Below are positions 24,801-39,800 of a stretch of 64,000 bases of DNA, in pieces. Source of the DNA: Rotaria sordida (Eukaryota; Rotifera; Eurotatoria; Philodinida; Philodinidae); the NCBI GenBank assembly GCA_905250125.1, contig CAJNOL010000183.1:1-64000 (forward strand), in the 5' to 3' direction. The notes beneath the pieces were generated by a model. The model was given only the letters and a program-made list of their open reading frames with translations. It ran no database searches and had not been told where the DNA came from. Each line of letters starts with the position of its first letter. Position 1 is the stretch's first letter. The position numbers and the translations under genes were made by a program.

Positions 24801-27800
24801 AATTAAAATTTGCAAATACCTTTTATAAGATAATAAAGAACGTAAATCTTTCTATTTGTTTTTTTTTAAAGTATTATTTATTTAATTCTTACTTGATTAA
24901 AAAATCCAGCAGATTTTTGTTTAACTTGTGTTAATTCTTGCATTCGTGCACGTTCAATTTCTTCTTTTGTTTGATTTTTTTTCACTTTTTTCGGTGCTTC
25001 TCTTGTACCCCATGATACAATATTAAGATTACAAAGAGAATAAATAAGTAAAAATAAATATCCACTTGGTATACATAAAAAATATAATAAGCCTGGTACA
25101 ATACACCAAAATTCTTGTGGATGCATACAAGCAGCAATAAAGAATATTGAAAATAATAACATTAAAAAAACAGCATTTGGTGATGTCCAAGAATCTTCTG
25201 CTATTTGAATTGTTGTACCAACAATAACTGCCATCATTATTATAGCATAAACAGCTGAACAAAATGCTGCAGCACGAATTTGAAAATCTGTTGTTGTATG
25301 AAAACATAATAGTAAATAAAAAAAAGCAGGTAAGACAGACATATACATCGATTGCCAAAGACTTGTACCTATAAATTGAAGATAAATCTTTATATCATAT
25401 TAAGTCTTATATCAAGACTTAAAGAATAAAATATTTTTAAGTTGAATTGAAACGAAATTAAAGTTCTATGCAAAATAATTTTTCGGATTTACGTATTTCC
25501 TTTTCTCACTGTGACTCTATCCTTTGTTTGTCTTGTTGCTATTCATCTTCATATTCTATTTTTTCTTAATTTAACACATATAAATATTTTAACCATTGAT
25601 TTAACTACCAAACAAGCCTATTGTTCATACCCATTATATCTACAGTAGATCTCAATGAATTATCATATATCTCGATAAGCTTGAAAATACTGATGTTGAT
25701 TATTTGATAAAGTTATATCTTGATCAATTCACGCTTTTCATGTTGATCAATATGACAGTTGTGACAAATCAATACATCATTATCCATTATTCTTAACATG
25801 TTGAATATAAATTTTTATCTGTGCAAAAATTAACAATTGCACTATTTAGAACATTCACGAATGTATTCTAGCCATTCAAATATTGAGGATGGCTTTGGAA
25901 TATGTAAGTCGTTGTTGTTAACGACGTTTAGCACATTTTCCATTGATAAGAACTTCTGGGAAAGGTATCTGCCTAGTGGCGTAACCCGAAGGTCATTGAT
26001 GGTAGGCAGCGAAAGTTTCGTACCCCAAGAGTATGTCAAAACTATCCTCCAGGATTTTAAAGTCATTTCAAGTCTACTATCAACATGTGTATCACAAGCA
26101 TATTAGTTTGAGTTCATTTTATATGAGCCTGTCTGATAATAAAGCCCAAATATTTCATTGTATTCGCGCCAGGCAGACTTGTATAAAATGAACTACAACT
26201 AATATGCTCATAACGCATTTTGATTTGCGTTTTTCTCCTTAATAGTAGAACAGTGCCCAACGATTTCTGGAGAAGTTCATGTAATATAGTCTCAATGATG
26301 GTAATTATTACAGTTTTATTTCTTCGATATAGCCCTAGGCCTAGCCCATCTTTAGTTACACCACTATGTCTAACGTCTGTTGTCCTTGGTTACTCTGGAA
26401 ATGCATTTAATGATCTTTGACTTCCTTCTAAAACGTAGTTGAAAACTATGAAGCAAATAAGGTAGAAGAAACTACTATAGGAATAATCATTCTTATGCGA
26501 TAACTTTATCAGAAAATGTTTATACTATATTGTATAAGTCAAGTGAAATTGTGACTAAATAATTTTTACTTAATCTATGAAATATTTCTTATTCTTTTAT
26601 TATCAATTAAAGATCAAAATCGAATAAATTCTCATTCAAATCTAAAAACATACCAAAACATGCATTGAATGCACCAATAATCATTAAAAGTACTGTTGCT
26701 GGACCAAGAACAGTTGAAACCATTAAAAAAAGTTGATAGATTATATATAAATATGATATACTATCATTAACAATTACAATTCTTTTATATTCAGCAAGAA
26801 AATCAATAATATTTGCAATAGTTGATGGTACCCATCGACGACGTTGATTAAAAAATTCCTATGATTTCAAAAAAATAAAAAATTCAACTCTTTTCTAAAT
26901 AAACTAAAACAAACATGAAATGATTCTGGTGCATAAGTAAGTGCATCCGATGCAGCACAATATTCAACACGATAACCTTCTTGTAATAGAAGTGTACATA
27001 ACCAACGATCTTCACCTATACAAAAAAAAAATTTCAATAGAAATTATAATAATAATTAAAAGATTTATTTTGACAAACCTTGATCATATTGTACATAATG
27101 TCGAGCTTCGGTTGATTTTGTACAATATGTACGAAGAACATGATCATCCATTAATGCTGAACCACGAAAAAGACTAAAACAACCTGGACTACACATCTTC
27201 AAGAAATAAAAAAACGAAAAGATTTATTTTTATTTCATACGAAAATAAATAAATAAATAAATAAATTTCTTACCACACAACCTAATATATGTTCAGCAGC
27301 TTTTTGAAGCCAATGACCAATAGCATATTCAAATTTTTGATACCAAACAACAGGACCTTAGAGTTTTATAATTAATAGACAATTAAAAGTTAAAAAAGTT
27401 GTTTTTACCACTTCCAATTGGATGAATACGTCCACAAGCAGCTCCGACTTTTTTATTTTTTTTCATTCGATCCACAAGTAAACGTACAGCTTCAGGATGA
27501 AAATCAACATCACCATCAAGTGCTAATAAATATGTATTTTCCATCTATATCAAAAAAAAATTTTATATATGCTTTGGTTTTTTTTCTTTTTGAAAATTCT
27601 TTACTTGTATACGTTTTTTATTATCCATATTATTAAGTAAATTTCCAAAACCTTTAAATAATTTCGATTTATTTTTTGAAGAATTCTTTTTTCGTTTTCG
27701 TTTATATAATTTTTCTATTATATTTAAATCACCAAATAGACGATAACCAAGCAAATAGTACATATACATCACCTGAAAATTTATTTAAAGAATGAAACAA

Positions 27801-30800
27801 AAAAAGAAAAGAATTTTTTCAATTACTTGACTCCATCGTTTTTTATGTCGAATTTTTGTTTTATCTTTTATATGTGCAATAAGAAAATTTCCACCTGGTA
27901 ATATCCATGTTAATCGACCACCATATGGTGTTGGTGTTTTAAATGGTGGAGGAATTTTCATTGGACATTGATGAATAGCTCTAATAAATATTTTCAAATA
28001 AAAACAAAACAAAAAACAAAAAACAAAAAAATTAAAAAGACATACGTAGCAGCACGATCAACAACTCCAAGTAATTGTTGAACAAATTTATTTGGTACTT
28101 GTTCATTATTGTCATCTTCTTCCATAGCATCATCAAAAAATATATGTCCTTCATATTCATAATAATCAAGATCTTTAAGATGTAAATAGTTTCGAGCTGT
28201 TCGACGTGCACATTGATCACTATCCAATCTAAAATATAAGATATATAATACAAAATTTTCAAATACCGATAATAGATTTCATATTCATAAACGATCTAAA
28301 TATGAAATTTAAAATTTTGTATTATAAAGTTTACTTGACTTCATACTTTCATAAATGTTACGAAATTTTTTTTCGATTTGAAATGATTTTCATAAGAAAC
28401 TCCTGTAGGATTAGACGGCGGGTATCAATGAAAATTTTTTAGACAAATTCATATTAGTTATTTATGAATACTAAGTTTGCTGTTAAAGAAAAGGTATTAC
28501 TATGATATATCACTAATAGAGTCCATCGGATTGACTCTAGTCACACCGATCTAACTCTCTCATCATACAATTTGACAATAGACTACTACACAATAGATCA
28601 AGGATGTAAATATAAAAAACAAAGCTCTAGTAAAGAAACTGTATTGAGGTCAAAAGACTAACGAGAGGAGTTCTCCAACTGATTAATCGCTTTTGAGTCG
28701 AGACTATATGCTGCATGTAGACCCTAAGGTTATCTCTGCTGAGATACTGCATCTCGATGGTTGTTTTTAGGTGACACCGTGACCTCCCACAGGAACACTA
28801 AAAAAGCTCATTTTCGAATTTCGACTTGGAACTTTCTATAGAGACTGGTCTCACTAAGAATAGTTGATTGTGAAAATTTCAGGTATTTTCGTTGTTCCTA
28901 TCCTAAGATACAGTTATAATAAAAACTTGTCTTTTACACTGCTCCGATAGACTCAATATTCTAATTTCAGGAAAGGACAAAATCAAAAGATTCGGAAGCT
29001 CTCATAATAAACTATTTTGGTTAAGATTTGTCTCTGTGCAAAGTTTCAAATTGAAATTCGAAAACGAGTTCTCCGAAAGTTCCTGAGGGAGACCACGGTA
29101 TTGACTAAAAAACCTGTAAAAAATGGAGTATTTCAGCAGCTATAAGCTAAGAATCCAAACTCTTTTTAGGATATTCATAATTAACTGGAATCTACATGAT
29201 ACGCATAGTTCTGACTCCAAAGCAATTAATCAGCTGGGAAAACTACGTTCAGAAGTGTCGCACTACGAATATTGGACGAACACTTAAAACACTATTAAGG
29301 CACCCATTTGAATACTTAATAACAGTATAGTCCAAATTCTGACAGCATACACCAGAGATGCTTAGAAGCAATAGATAAGACTATCATATGATATTTATTA
29401 TTAATATTTAAATTTCATCTTAAAATAAAGATGTTTTAAGAAATCTTATCTGAACAAAATGAAAATTATTTAAATTATTAAACAAACCTCATAATTGATT
29501 TTAATAATTGTAACATTTCTGTTTCAGTTTCATGCCACATTGTTGCACATGAATATATTTTTGTATGTACATCAGCACTTAATTTTTTTTCCATTGATAA
29601 TTCTTCCATACTTTGTTCATCAAATTCTGATTCACCATTTGTTGTACTCATTTCATCATATATACCAGTTAATAGTTCATCACGTTCATTACGACGTCTA
29701 TTCATCATTAATGATTGTTCAAGTAATGTTGCACAATAACGTGGTGAAACAAATAAACTATATAATAAAAAAAAACAAAAAATAAATATATTACAAATAA
29801 ATTTCATACAATTATTTATTTACCGTTCTGTAAATGCTAAACGTTGTCGTTTACCAAACCAAATATGTCCACCAATCCATAATTCTGATAACCACCATAA
29901 AAATAAACCACAAATAACTTGCCATTTAAATGATTCTTTTGCATAATCAGCATAACAACTCCAAAAAAGAAAATTTTCAATAAAAACTGTTGATTGTGGT
30001 GCAACTGAACACATAACAAGTAATATTGTTAATGCTAATGGTGTAACTAATGTTATTGGTAATGCAAAACATATACGTTGCATACAAAGTTTACATGCTA
30101 AACGACCCATATAAAAACATAACATATCTGATAAAATTTTTAATATCATTGGTGTTAAATAAATAATCCAACGATCTTTTGGATTTGTTTTTTCACTTCC
30201 AGGATTATTAATTCCTCCATCTATTCCTCCTCCTACTCCAGCAATTGAATTTAATCCTTCGTCATCATAAACAAAATTACTTGGTAAATCATTATCAAAT
30301 TGTCTTTTTATTCGTTTTATATATTCTGATGTATTAACAATAGAACGACGTTCACGTGGTGGTAACATAGGAAACATTCCTTGTGATGGTTGTTGATCAA
30401 AGCCTAATGCTGCCCATGAATTTTGTCCTAAAGATAATTTTGGTAATGGATCTTCTAATTGTTCATTATTATTACTAATTGGAAAAACAACTGATGTATT
30501 AAATATTCCATGATGAAATATATATGCAAATAAAACAGTAACAAGAATTTTCCAACATGTTATTATTATTGATGTTTTGGGTCGTGTTGCAAGAATATTT
30601 TCTTTTAATAATTTCATATGTACTAATGTACGACCACCAATTTTTATATCTCGATCAACAAAATTTTCCCACCTAGAAAAAAACAAACGTTGATATGTAA
30701 AAATACAACATTAGAAGTTTGATGAGTTATAGTTCAATAATTATACATAGAGTCACATTGGTTTATTCTTTGTACAGCAAAATATGTAATGTTATGAATT

Positions 30801-33800
30801 GGTGGTTTTAATCGTATTTTGGAGATAGTCTATATGTGATTAATCGGGTTAGAAAGCACCTAATGACTAGCGAAAGTAATTCTGACTCACGAAAGAAATA
30901 CCTCAGGTGGTTATGATTGATTTGTTGGATCTTCGATTCATTTGTAAGGAGTACCCAAAAAAATCAAATGACGGAATTTCGATCTAAAATTTTGTCTGTA
31001 GATCGTTCTTTGACTTTTACGACATAGGACTATTTTTAGCAATTCAATATCTTAATGAAGGAATATTCTTTTCGGCTGAAACTTTTCAAATCTTCTAAGA
31101 GTCATTAGACCGATCTATAGGCAAAATTTTGAAATCGAAATTCTGTTATTCGGTCTTCCGGGGAGTATTTAGAAAAATGAGTCAAAAATTCAGTAAACTA
31201 ATCATAACTTGACGCTAAAGGCCAATAGGGGTGAACTCTTTTAGACTTTTGATATTCTCACTGAGATCTGCCTGTAGATTCAATATGAGCTCAAATGGTG
31301 GTTTACTTATTTTAGGTGTCGTAGAAAAATAGAACGAGTATTCTTGTACAATGATATCTAATAATATAAAGTATTTAATATTATTTTGAAGAAATGGTTT
31401 ATGAACTCGAATTTTGAATCATGTCTGTGCCAGAATTATATATAAGTGAGTGTAAGTTCAATAACTCGATAACGACAACAACTAGCGATCTGCAATTTTT
31501 CATCAATTGAAAGAGGGGAACTTCTGACAACTTTTTATTTTAAAATTCATCATCTTCGCAAATATATTGCATGACAATAGTGCTCTGTGTCAATGCTTCA
31601 AGTAGAGGAACTTCAGATTTATAGTTCAAGGTATGATTCAAATGGTTAACTTCGCATATTTCAATATTGAGCAAACAAAATCGTGTATCTATTCGATCAG
31701 ATTATATATAATTCTATTAAAATTTAGCAAATTTTCGGACTTCTTTTTATCACAAATATTCTTGAAATGGAACATCGTTTTCATATAATGTTTTGTGAAT
31801 ATGATGGGTCATAAAATAAAAAGACATCCGAAATTATTCTTCTTCTTTCAATTGCTGAAACCGCAGGTCGCTATCTACTAGTATTGTCGAGTTATTTCAA
31901 TCAAAATTCTTTCCTGTTTCTTTATACTTTCTTATCCATTCATGAATATCTTACCAACTAAGTGAAACAAGTATTAAAGCCACAGGTAATTCCCATTCAA
32001 TATGAAATCCAGCTAAAATTGTTTGTAGATTTTGATCAATTGAGCTCATATTACTTGCAGGTGTTGTAAACAAAAAATTTTCATTATTTCCACTAATACC
32101 AGAACCTAATAAATCACCATTACCACTCATAAAATCATCTTGACGTTTATGTCGATTTAATAATGATATAGAATGTGTACTTGTTGGAAAAAATAAAGAT
32201 GATGATGTTGTTTGAATTGTAATTGGTCCATCATTTTTTAAAAATTTCGATGCTAATGCAATTCCAACACATGAACATTGCATAGCAAATGCAAAAAAAT
32301 CCATTAGAAATAAAAGACTTCGTTGAACAATTGATGAATTTGATTTTGTTAAAAATAATTTTAAAAAAGCAGGTACAAGACATACAGCATTCATTATTAA
32401 TAAACTTCTTGCTGCATCTAATTTTGGTAATATATGAAAAACAAATATTGCTATACCAAAACTGTGAAGAGTTTCGATGAAAAGAACCTATTTTGTAATT
32501 TATAAAAATTAAAAGCCGAAAAAGAAACAAACAAAAAAAAGCATACGATTGTAAAAATTTTCACTGTTGGCCATGGTTTATTACCAAATAAACATTTACA
32601 AAGACTGTCGAAAAATGTAAATAAATATGGAGCACATACCGCTATCAATAACATCCATACCCAACGTTCTTGATAAGGTGTCTGAAATAGAATAATGAAT
32701 ACATTGATTATATGTTACAGATTATGAGAGCATAATTAGATTTTAACAATTTTCCATTAAGACATAAAGCTCGATAAATTCTAGAGAATATTAGGTGGTG
32801 GAAAAAAGTTTAAGGACAACGTATTTTTGATTTTTTATATAATGTTAAGCAATTAGCTCATATCCAGATAGTACACAGTAATTTTCAGATCCTAGAAGAT
32901 TTTGTCGGTGCTGTTTTTTTAACAATGCCATTTTAAAGAGAATAAAATGAGGAGTCGTCGCATTTTTTTATGATCTTCCCTTAAAACGTTAAAAAATACC
33001 ACAAAAAACTGTAAGAAAACGAAATTTATCAAAAAAAATCACTAAAAACCGCTTTTTAATGGTTTTCGTGACACTTGTAATTTTTCGAAGGAAGCTCGTA
33101 GAAAATGCGGCAACTCCTTATTTTATTTTCTTTAAAATGGTATTCTTGAAAGTAGTTCCGACAAAGTCTTCTTCGATCTGAAAACTAACGTGTCAAGACT
33201 TTTTAGAAACCTCGTCATCATAGTTCATCTATGAAGTTTTGGTATAATAATGCATTAGATAGAAAACTCTATTGACTATTCAAATTACTATCGAAATTTG
33301 AGCTAAATAGTTAATCTTATAGAAAAACGATACGTTGTTGTTAAACTTTTCCCCACTACTTTATGTTCTCTAGAATTTCCAATAGAAAATTCTTTTAGGA
33401 GGACTATGCAAACACTGGAAATCTTATGCGGGAACATCCCCAAGTGACTCCCTCCATTTGCCTCCATATTTTATCAATATCTAGAAGATCACTAGAGTAG
33501 CGTAACCTCCAAAAGTTTTTCTGTTCACGTTTAGATTTGATCGAGATAACGACTTTTTAAGAGATTCCTCCGGTAGGAGTACAGTTTTCGTAACAAAAAA
33601 AAACTTCGATCTAAAACTTTGTACGTATGAAGGTCTCTATTAGACTATTTCATATGTAAAGTTTCATCAGTTTGGGATATAAAATTGCTAATGAGGAAAT
33701 CTCTTCAGGTGTCAAATTATTTTTCGACCGTAACAATGTTCATATAATGAGTATCGAAAAGCGGTTCCACATCTGGAGAGATTTCCTCATCTATAAAGCG

Positions 33801-36800
33801 GTATCCAAAACTGATGAAACTTTTTGCATGAGATAATCTAATCAAGATCTTCATATGCACAAAGGTTCAAGTCGAAATTATGTTTTTTTTTTTCGAAAAT
33901 TGGATTCCTACGGAAGGAATCTACTAAAAAGTCGCTATCTTGACCAAATATAAGCACAAGCAGAAAATCTTTGGTGGATACGTTACTCTAATGATCTCCT
34001 ACATATTGATAAAATACAGAGGCAAACGGAACGGATCACTTAGGAATGTTCCCTTGTTAGTTTGTTATTTTAATTGTCCGGAGAAAGTATGCTCTTACGA
34101 AAAAGATTCACTCTTCTAGATTTTTTACTTTTCTTACCTCTTGTACTTTAGCAACTGAATTTGTCATAAGTAATAAAGCTCCTTTACTAACAAGTGCCGT
34201 TATTAGTATACCAATATTAAGTACAACGTATGTAGCAATTTTTAACAGACGCATTGATAAACGATAACAATGAATTGTTTTCTCATATGCTTCTGGAACA
34301 TTCATTTCTCTAGCTGCATCCCAACAATCTAAACTATCACTAAATTTTAAAAAAAACTAAAAATTGAAATATTTTCATTAAAATAAATAAATTTACTCGT
34401 CGAATAATGTTTTTTCATCATCACGTTTTGATGTTTGATTTCCATGAGAAAAACTATATATGGAATTTTCAAATTCATTACTTTGACGTGCTTTACGTGC
34501 TTGATTATCTTTAAATTTTTGTTTTTGTACCATAAGAATTTTTCTAATCATTAAACGTTTTTGTTCTGATAAAATATTTTCATCATGTAATTCACCTAAA
34601 ACATTTCTTGGTTCTGATTTAGAGCGTGCAGGTTTTATTTGTTGTTTTTCTTCTTGTCCAATAGCCCAATCTAAGAAATACAAAAAACAAACATTGTTTT
34701 ATTTTTTCACAATCATAAATATTTTCTACCGGTCATAAATAAATCGCCACTTGTTGCAGCAGCTTTTTTTTGTCTCATTATTTGTTCAGCTGTTGTTAAA
34801 CTCATTGTTGGTGCCATAACACCATCATGACTTTTTAATGGACCTTCTGATATTAATGTTGTTGCATATGGTAATCCTGAAGCTGATTGTATATTTGTTT
34901 CAATGGGAAAATTCTTCTGTTGACCGTGTTTATTAACCATTGGTGTAAATTCATCTTGAACAAGAATACGAGTTTCACGTTCAGATAAACCTTCTAAAGA
35001 TGATTTTAATTCATCAGATGTTGATATTTTAAGAGATGGATGTGTTGGGGAAGTTATTCCATGTTCAATACCATTTAATTCATCGATTTCATCATTATCA
35101 AGTAATTGTAATTTCTATAAAAATAATTTACAAAAAACAAAAAAATTTTTAATTGATATTTTTTTGAAAATTCAAAAAATATTACTTTTGCTACTTTTAA
35201 CATATCATCATGTTCTTGTTCATTTAGTGGTGTAGGGGCATCAGACGAAAGTCTTTTTTTATCTTTTGATTTTTTCTTTATAAAATGACCGGAACGTCGG
35301 CCTGTTTTATTATCCATTTTTAATGTTAATTGTTTTATATTTTTTGTCGAAACCTAAATAATTTCATATTACTTTTTTAAAACTAACGAATGGTGCATAA
35401 TAAACTGGACAAAACGTTGTCTTCTTTTTTTTTCGTCGGTACAAAATTTAAAAGATGAACGCCTACTTAATCGTCTAACTGCGACTTTCAAAAAGAATTT
35501 TGTATAAAGATTTTACTGAAATTTCAAATATACTATAAAGTTCTCCATAAAATTTTCTATATTTTGATATATGTCTCAAGATGACAGAAGGCATACATGC
35601 GAGAAAAGTCTTTGGAGTAAACAATGAGAAAAACTCTTCTGTGGCAGAATTACATCATTGTTCTTTTCCTAATATTTCTACTTTTCAACAGAGTTCGGCA
35701 GAGTAGGAGAAGGGTACAAAAAAGTCTTTCTCTGAAGAATTCTGTTCTTCAATTTAACAATGATACCATTTTGTTCACAATTAAATTCTACACCCGACTG
35801 CAGGAGAATACACATATGCATTATTTTATCGAGTTTGAGGATATCGCCCTTCGAAGATCGCGTTTACCCTCCCAGAGTTTTAAATTGTCCTTCCGGAGAA
35901 GAAAATTTGCATAAAACACTGAACCTGTCTTACAACATGTCTCGCTTTGTGAAACATGGTTTTCCAGAATACGTCTCAAAATATCATTAGGTGTTGGTTC
36001 AAAGCCTTTTTGTTCTGAACAATACCAACAGAAACTCCGAGAATGTCGTGGAAGTAGAGAGCACGAAATCCTATATCTATTGATGCTAAACACTATAATT
36101 TTAGCATCAGTTCTGATAAGTGAAAACTTGCGCAAAATCAGAAATCGTAGTTAGACGATTGAGTAAGTGCTCATATTTTAAACTTTGTACTGACAAAAGA
36201 AAACAAAGACAATAGTTTTGTAGAATAGTAAATTCTCTGGTGTATTGGAAAGTGCCCTTAAAAAGAGAGCAACGTGTTGTCTCGTTTTATTATGCATCAC
36301 TTGCCAAACACAAAAAAATATTTACTTTTGGTAATGATACAAGTTTTTCTAATGTTCGTTTTCCACTTGAATTTATTTGTGTTAATAAACTATGACGTTC
36401 ATTAGCATAATGTTTAGCTCTACGTAGAAGACTTTTTCGTACAAGAAAACCTTTAACTACTTTTTGACATTTAATTATATTTGATATATACTGTTCATAT
36501 TGTTGATTTAATTTTTCTAAATGTTCGAATTTTATAAAAACCTTAAAAAAAGAAAATTTTTTAAAATTTTAAATAGAAAAACAAAATAAGTTTTTTCTTT
36601 TTACTTTTGATTTTCCAATAACATAATCAGTTATTTTTAAATCTTTGAGAATTTTTTCGCATGTTATTGCATTAGGTCTTGTTGGACTACTTTGAGGATA
36701 CGCGATAAATTTATATCTAATTGTTTAAAATAAAAATGAAAAAAGAAAATTTCTTTTAGAAAAAAAAAATCAAATAAAAACAAACCGATAAAAAAATTCT

Positions 36801-39800
36801 TCAAATATAAATCGAACTGGCCAACCTTGATTTCGTATATAAGATATTTCAAGTATACCGTTATAACGTAATTGTTCTTGAACTAATTCTTCATCAAATT
36901 GATTAGCTACTTTACCGTGATTTGGTTTAATACATCTATGAATAAATATTTAAATAGAATATTTTATCAAAATAAATATTTTCTTCTACGATGTTTTATT
37001 CAGATTTTCTCTATCGAAGAAGTGATTTTAAATTTCCGATGACTTACACATCGCAATAATGACTATATTTATATTTCCTAACACGAAATTTGGCGGACAA
37101 TGAAAATATGAAAAAAATATTTACGCGATAAATTTAAGATATATCTATCTTCTTTTTTTGTCTACCTTGAAACTTTGTATATCTTATCTGATGTTATATT
37201 ATCATATTGATGTATTTTATTTTTCCCAACAACCATATTTTGTCCATTTATATCATCATTATCTGTTATTAAATCATCGGTTGGTACATGAAAATCAATA
37301 GAAACGGTTAAACTTTCACATGAATCAGGAAATGTATGTTCAATTTGTTGTGAAATTGAATCTTTTGATAAATATTTATTATTATCATATGTAATAGTTT
37401 TATTTGTATCATCATGAAAAGGACGTGGAGATGATAATAAAAGCCAATGACCATGTCGATCAAGTCGACAATAATCAGCTCGTTCACTATCGAAATCATA
37501 TGATTTTGATATAGTCTTATAATTATGAATTGTTTGCCAACTATTCGTAGTTTTTTCATTTGATAATGATGATATTTCAAGATTTTGATCATCAAATATA
37601 AATATTGATGTTACATCCGATAAATCTTGTCGTACATCATTTAAATATTGTTGTTGATCAATAGAAAATTTATTAATTGATAATAAATTTTTTTTTAAAT
37701 CAGATTTTGTTGAAAATAAATTCAAATCTGACATTCGATATACGATTAGAAACGAATCGAATAAAATACAAAATGTTAATAAAATTTAGTATAGTTAGTT
37801 AGGTTACTTGCTCAACATTTAAGACTAATCAATAGATAAACATAAAAAAGAAATTACTATACCTTACTTTTTATCTTTAGTGAAACAAACAAATGTTCGT
37901 TTGAAGAGAAGAAAATAACTAAAATCCAAGCACGCAATGGGGACAAAAATGAAAAGACACAAGCGAAATAAGCCTTTCGACGATCAATAAAAAAAAATAT
38001 ATAAATCGTGTCAATTAATCACATCAGTAACGAATAGTAAATCTTCGAATTCAAACTCTTCGATAGATCTTTAAAATTTTTCTCATGTTTAATTTTACAC
38101 ACTCGAATAAAAATGTTTTTATTTAATCAAATACATTGAATAATGAATATAAACTCAAGACTGAAAGATAAATCTATCCTTTGTTATTCTATACAATATA
38201 TAAATGAATACGTCTACCTTCATATAAACTTCACACAAATTTCTTTATTAGTTTCTCATTGTCGATGTACACAATACATTTAAACAATTTGTATCATTGT
38301 CACGAACACGAAGGTAACAAGAGAACAAATACAATAGAATTTAAGAGAATGTTGAATAATCTAACCGACTGGGCAGTAGTAATAGAAAAGAAGAGAAAAA
38401 AAAAAAGAAACATCCTCTTCTACTACCACCCATATACAAATGATATTTACATAGTGATCTACATACCTGACAAAAGATGGCTCAGCATCTTTCATTTTAT
38501 CGAGTAATTCAGCAAGAGAATTCTACGAACGAAAATATTTTGAAAAAAAAAGTGTGCATTCGAATTTTAGAAATATTTACTTTAAAATGAACAGCAACTG
38601 TATGTTGACTAAAACGTTCTTTTTGAATTGTATTAGGTTTATATGGTCGTCTATATAAAGTATCATAGAAAAAGAAAACAATTTTGATGAAAAAAATGAT
38701 CAACATACGATTCTTGTCGAAGAGATTTAGCAGCTTTTTGACTTAAATTTTCTTTTGTATAGTCAGCATCAAAAGATTTTGGACGACGAGTTGGATAAAC
38801 TGATATTGTTTTAGGTTTACTTATCATTCCAAATGGTGAACTTAAAATAATCAAAATTACACAAAGATTATATGAAATATTTCATCTTTTCTTTGTACAT
38901 AATAATAATAGTTTTGTATTGGATTAGATCTGAATCAGCATATGTTGACAAAAAAAAAACAACAGTTTCATATGGACACGTTTTGAATTTTTAGATTAAT
39001 TACAAACTTGACAAATTTCTAATGAGGATCAGTCTCCAAGTGTGAAACGGTCAATTAAACTGATATTTTGTCCATAGGGAGTCTCCGGCGAGACTAGTAG
39101 AAACCTATAAGAATTGGTCTCCATGCGGTGTTCTTTTCAAGTTATTATAATTTTACTGAATTTTTAATCGCTAACAAGATATTTGTGAATAAAATCGAAT
39201 TACGAAATTTCAACCTGAAATCTCTCCTATAGGCAGGTCTCATAGATATTAGAATGTTCTGAAAGTTTCAATCTAAAGGGATGTGTTCTTCTTCAGATAC
39301 TGAATATCTAAAAACAATCGTATGTCACAAGGAGAATGGTAAGGAGACCTGCATATAGACAAGATGTAGTTTGAAATTTCGTAATTCGATTTTTTCACAA
39401 ATATATTGTCAGAGATAAAAAAAAACTCAGTAAACTTTTGATAAATTTCGAAGGACAGCGTGTAAAAACTAAGTTTTATAGGCTTCTACTAGTCTCGTCG
39501 AAGTTTAATTATGACGAAAATATTAGTTCAATTGATGAGTCACAGTTGGGAACCTCCGCTCACAAGCTTTAAATAAAACAATTACGTTTTTGAAAAGTAT
39601 TTTTTGAAAGATTTAATTAATAAGAGCACATATAGAAAATAAAATTTACTACACGATGTGGATTTTTAATCGAAAAAAGTTATTGATTTAAACAGAATTT
39701 ACAATGATCTGCAGAAAAATACTATTCAAGTCAAGGATTTCGGCAAGTCCCTGCCGAAAAACTCGAGACAATGGTAAAACTTGGAATCAAGAATTCTGTG

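Noticed and set aside
25837..26106. Overlapping 74- and 89-codon frames with protein-like composition
   Set aside because: Both strands are open over the same stretch next to a palindromic element. No motif and no splice partners were found.
29495..29785. 96-codon plus-strand frame
   Set aside because: It is antisense to the chitin synthase exon 29488-29757; its His/Ile/Leu-rich content is the shadow of that exon.
34690..35353. Possibility that the chitin synthase starts as a separate gene at the ATG near 35317
   Set aside because: The exon is open upstream of that ATG to a good acceptor at 35353. It joins in phase 0 to the IQ-helix exon, and the full fusion sums to an exact multiple of three.
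35624..36135. Two overlapping open frames (about 96 and 104 codons) in the chitin synthase intron
   Set aside because: They lie inside the terminal-inverted-repeat element, on opposite strands, with no recognisable domain. Frames of this length arise by chance and through arm symmetry.
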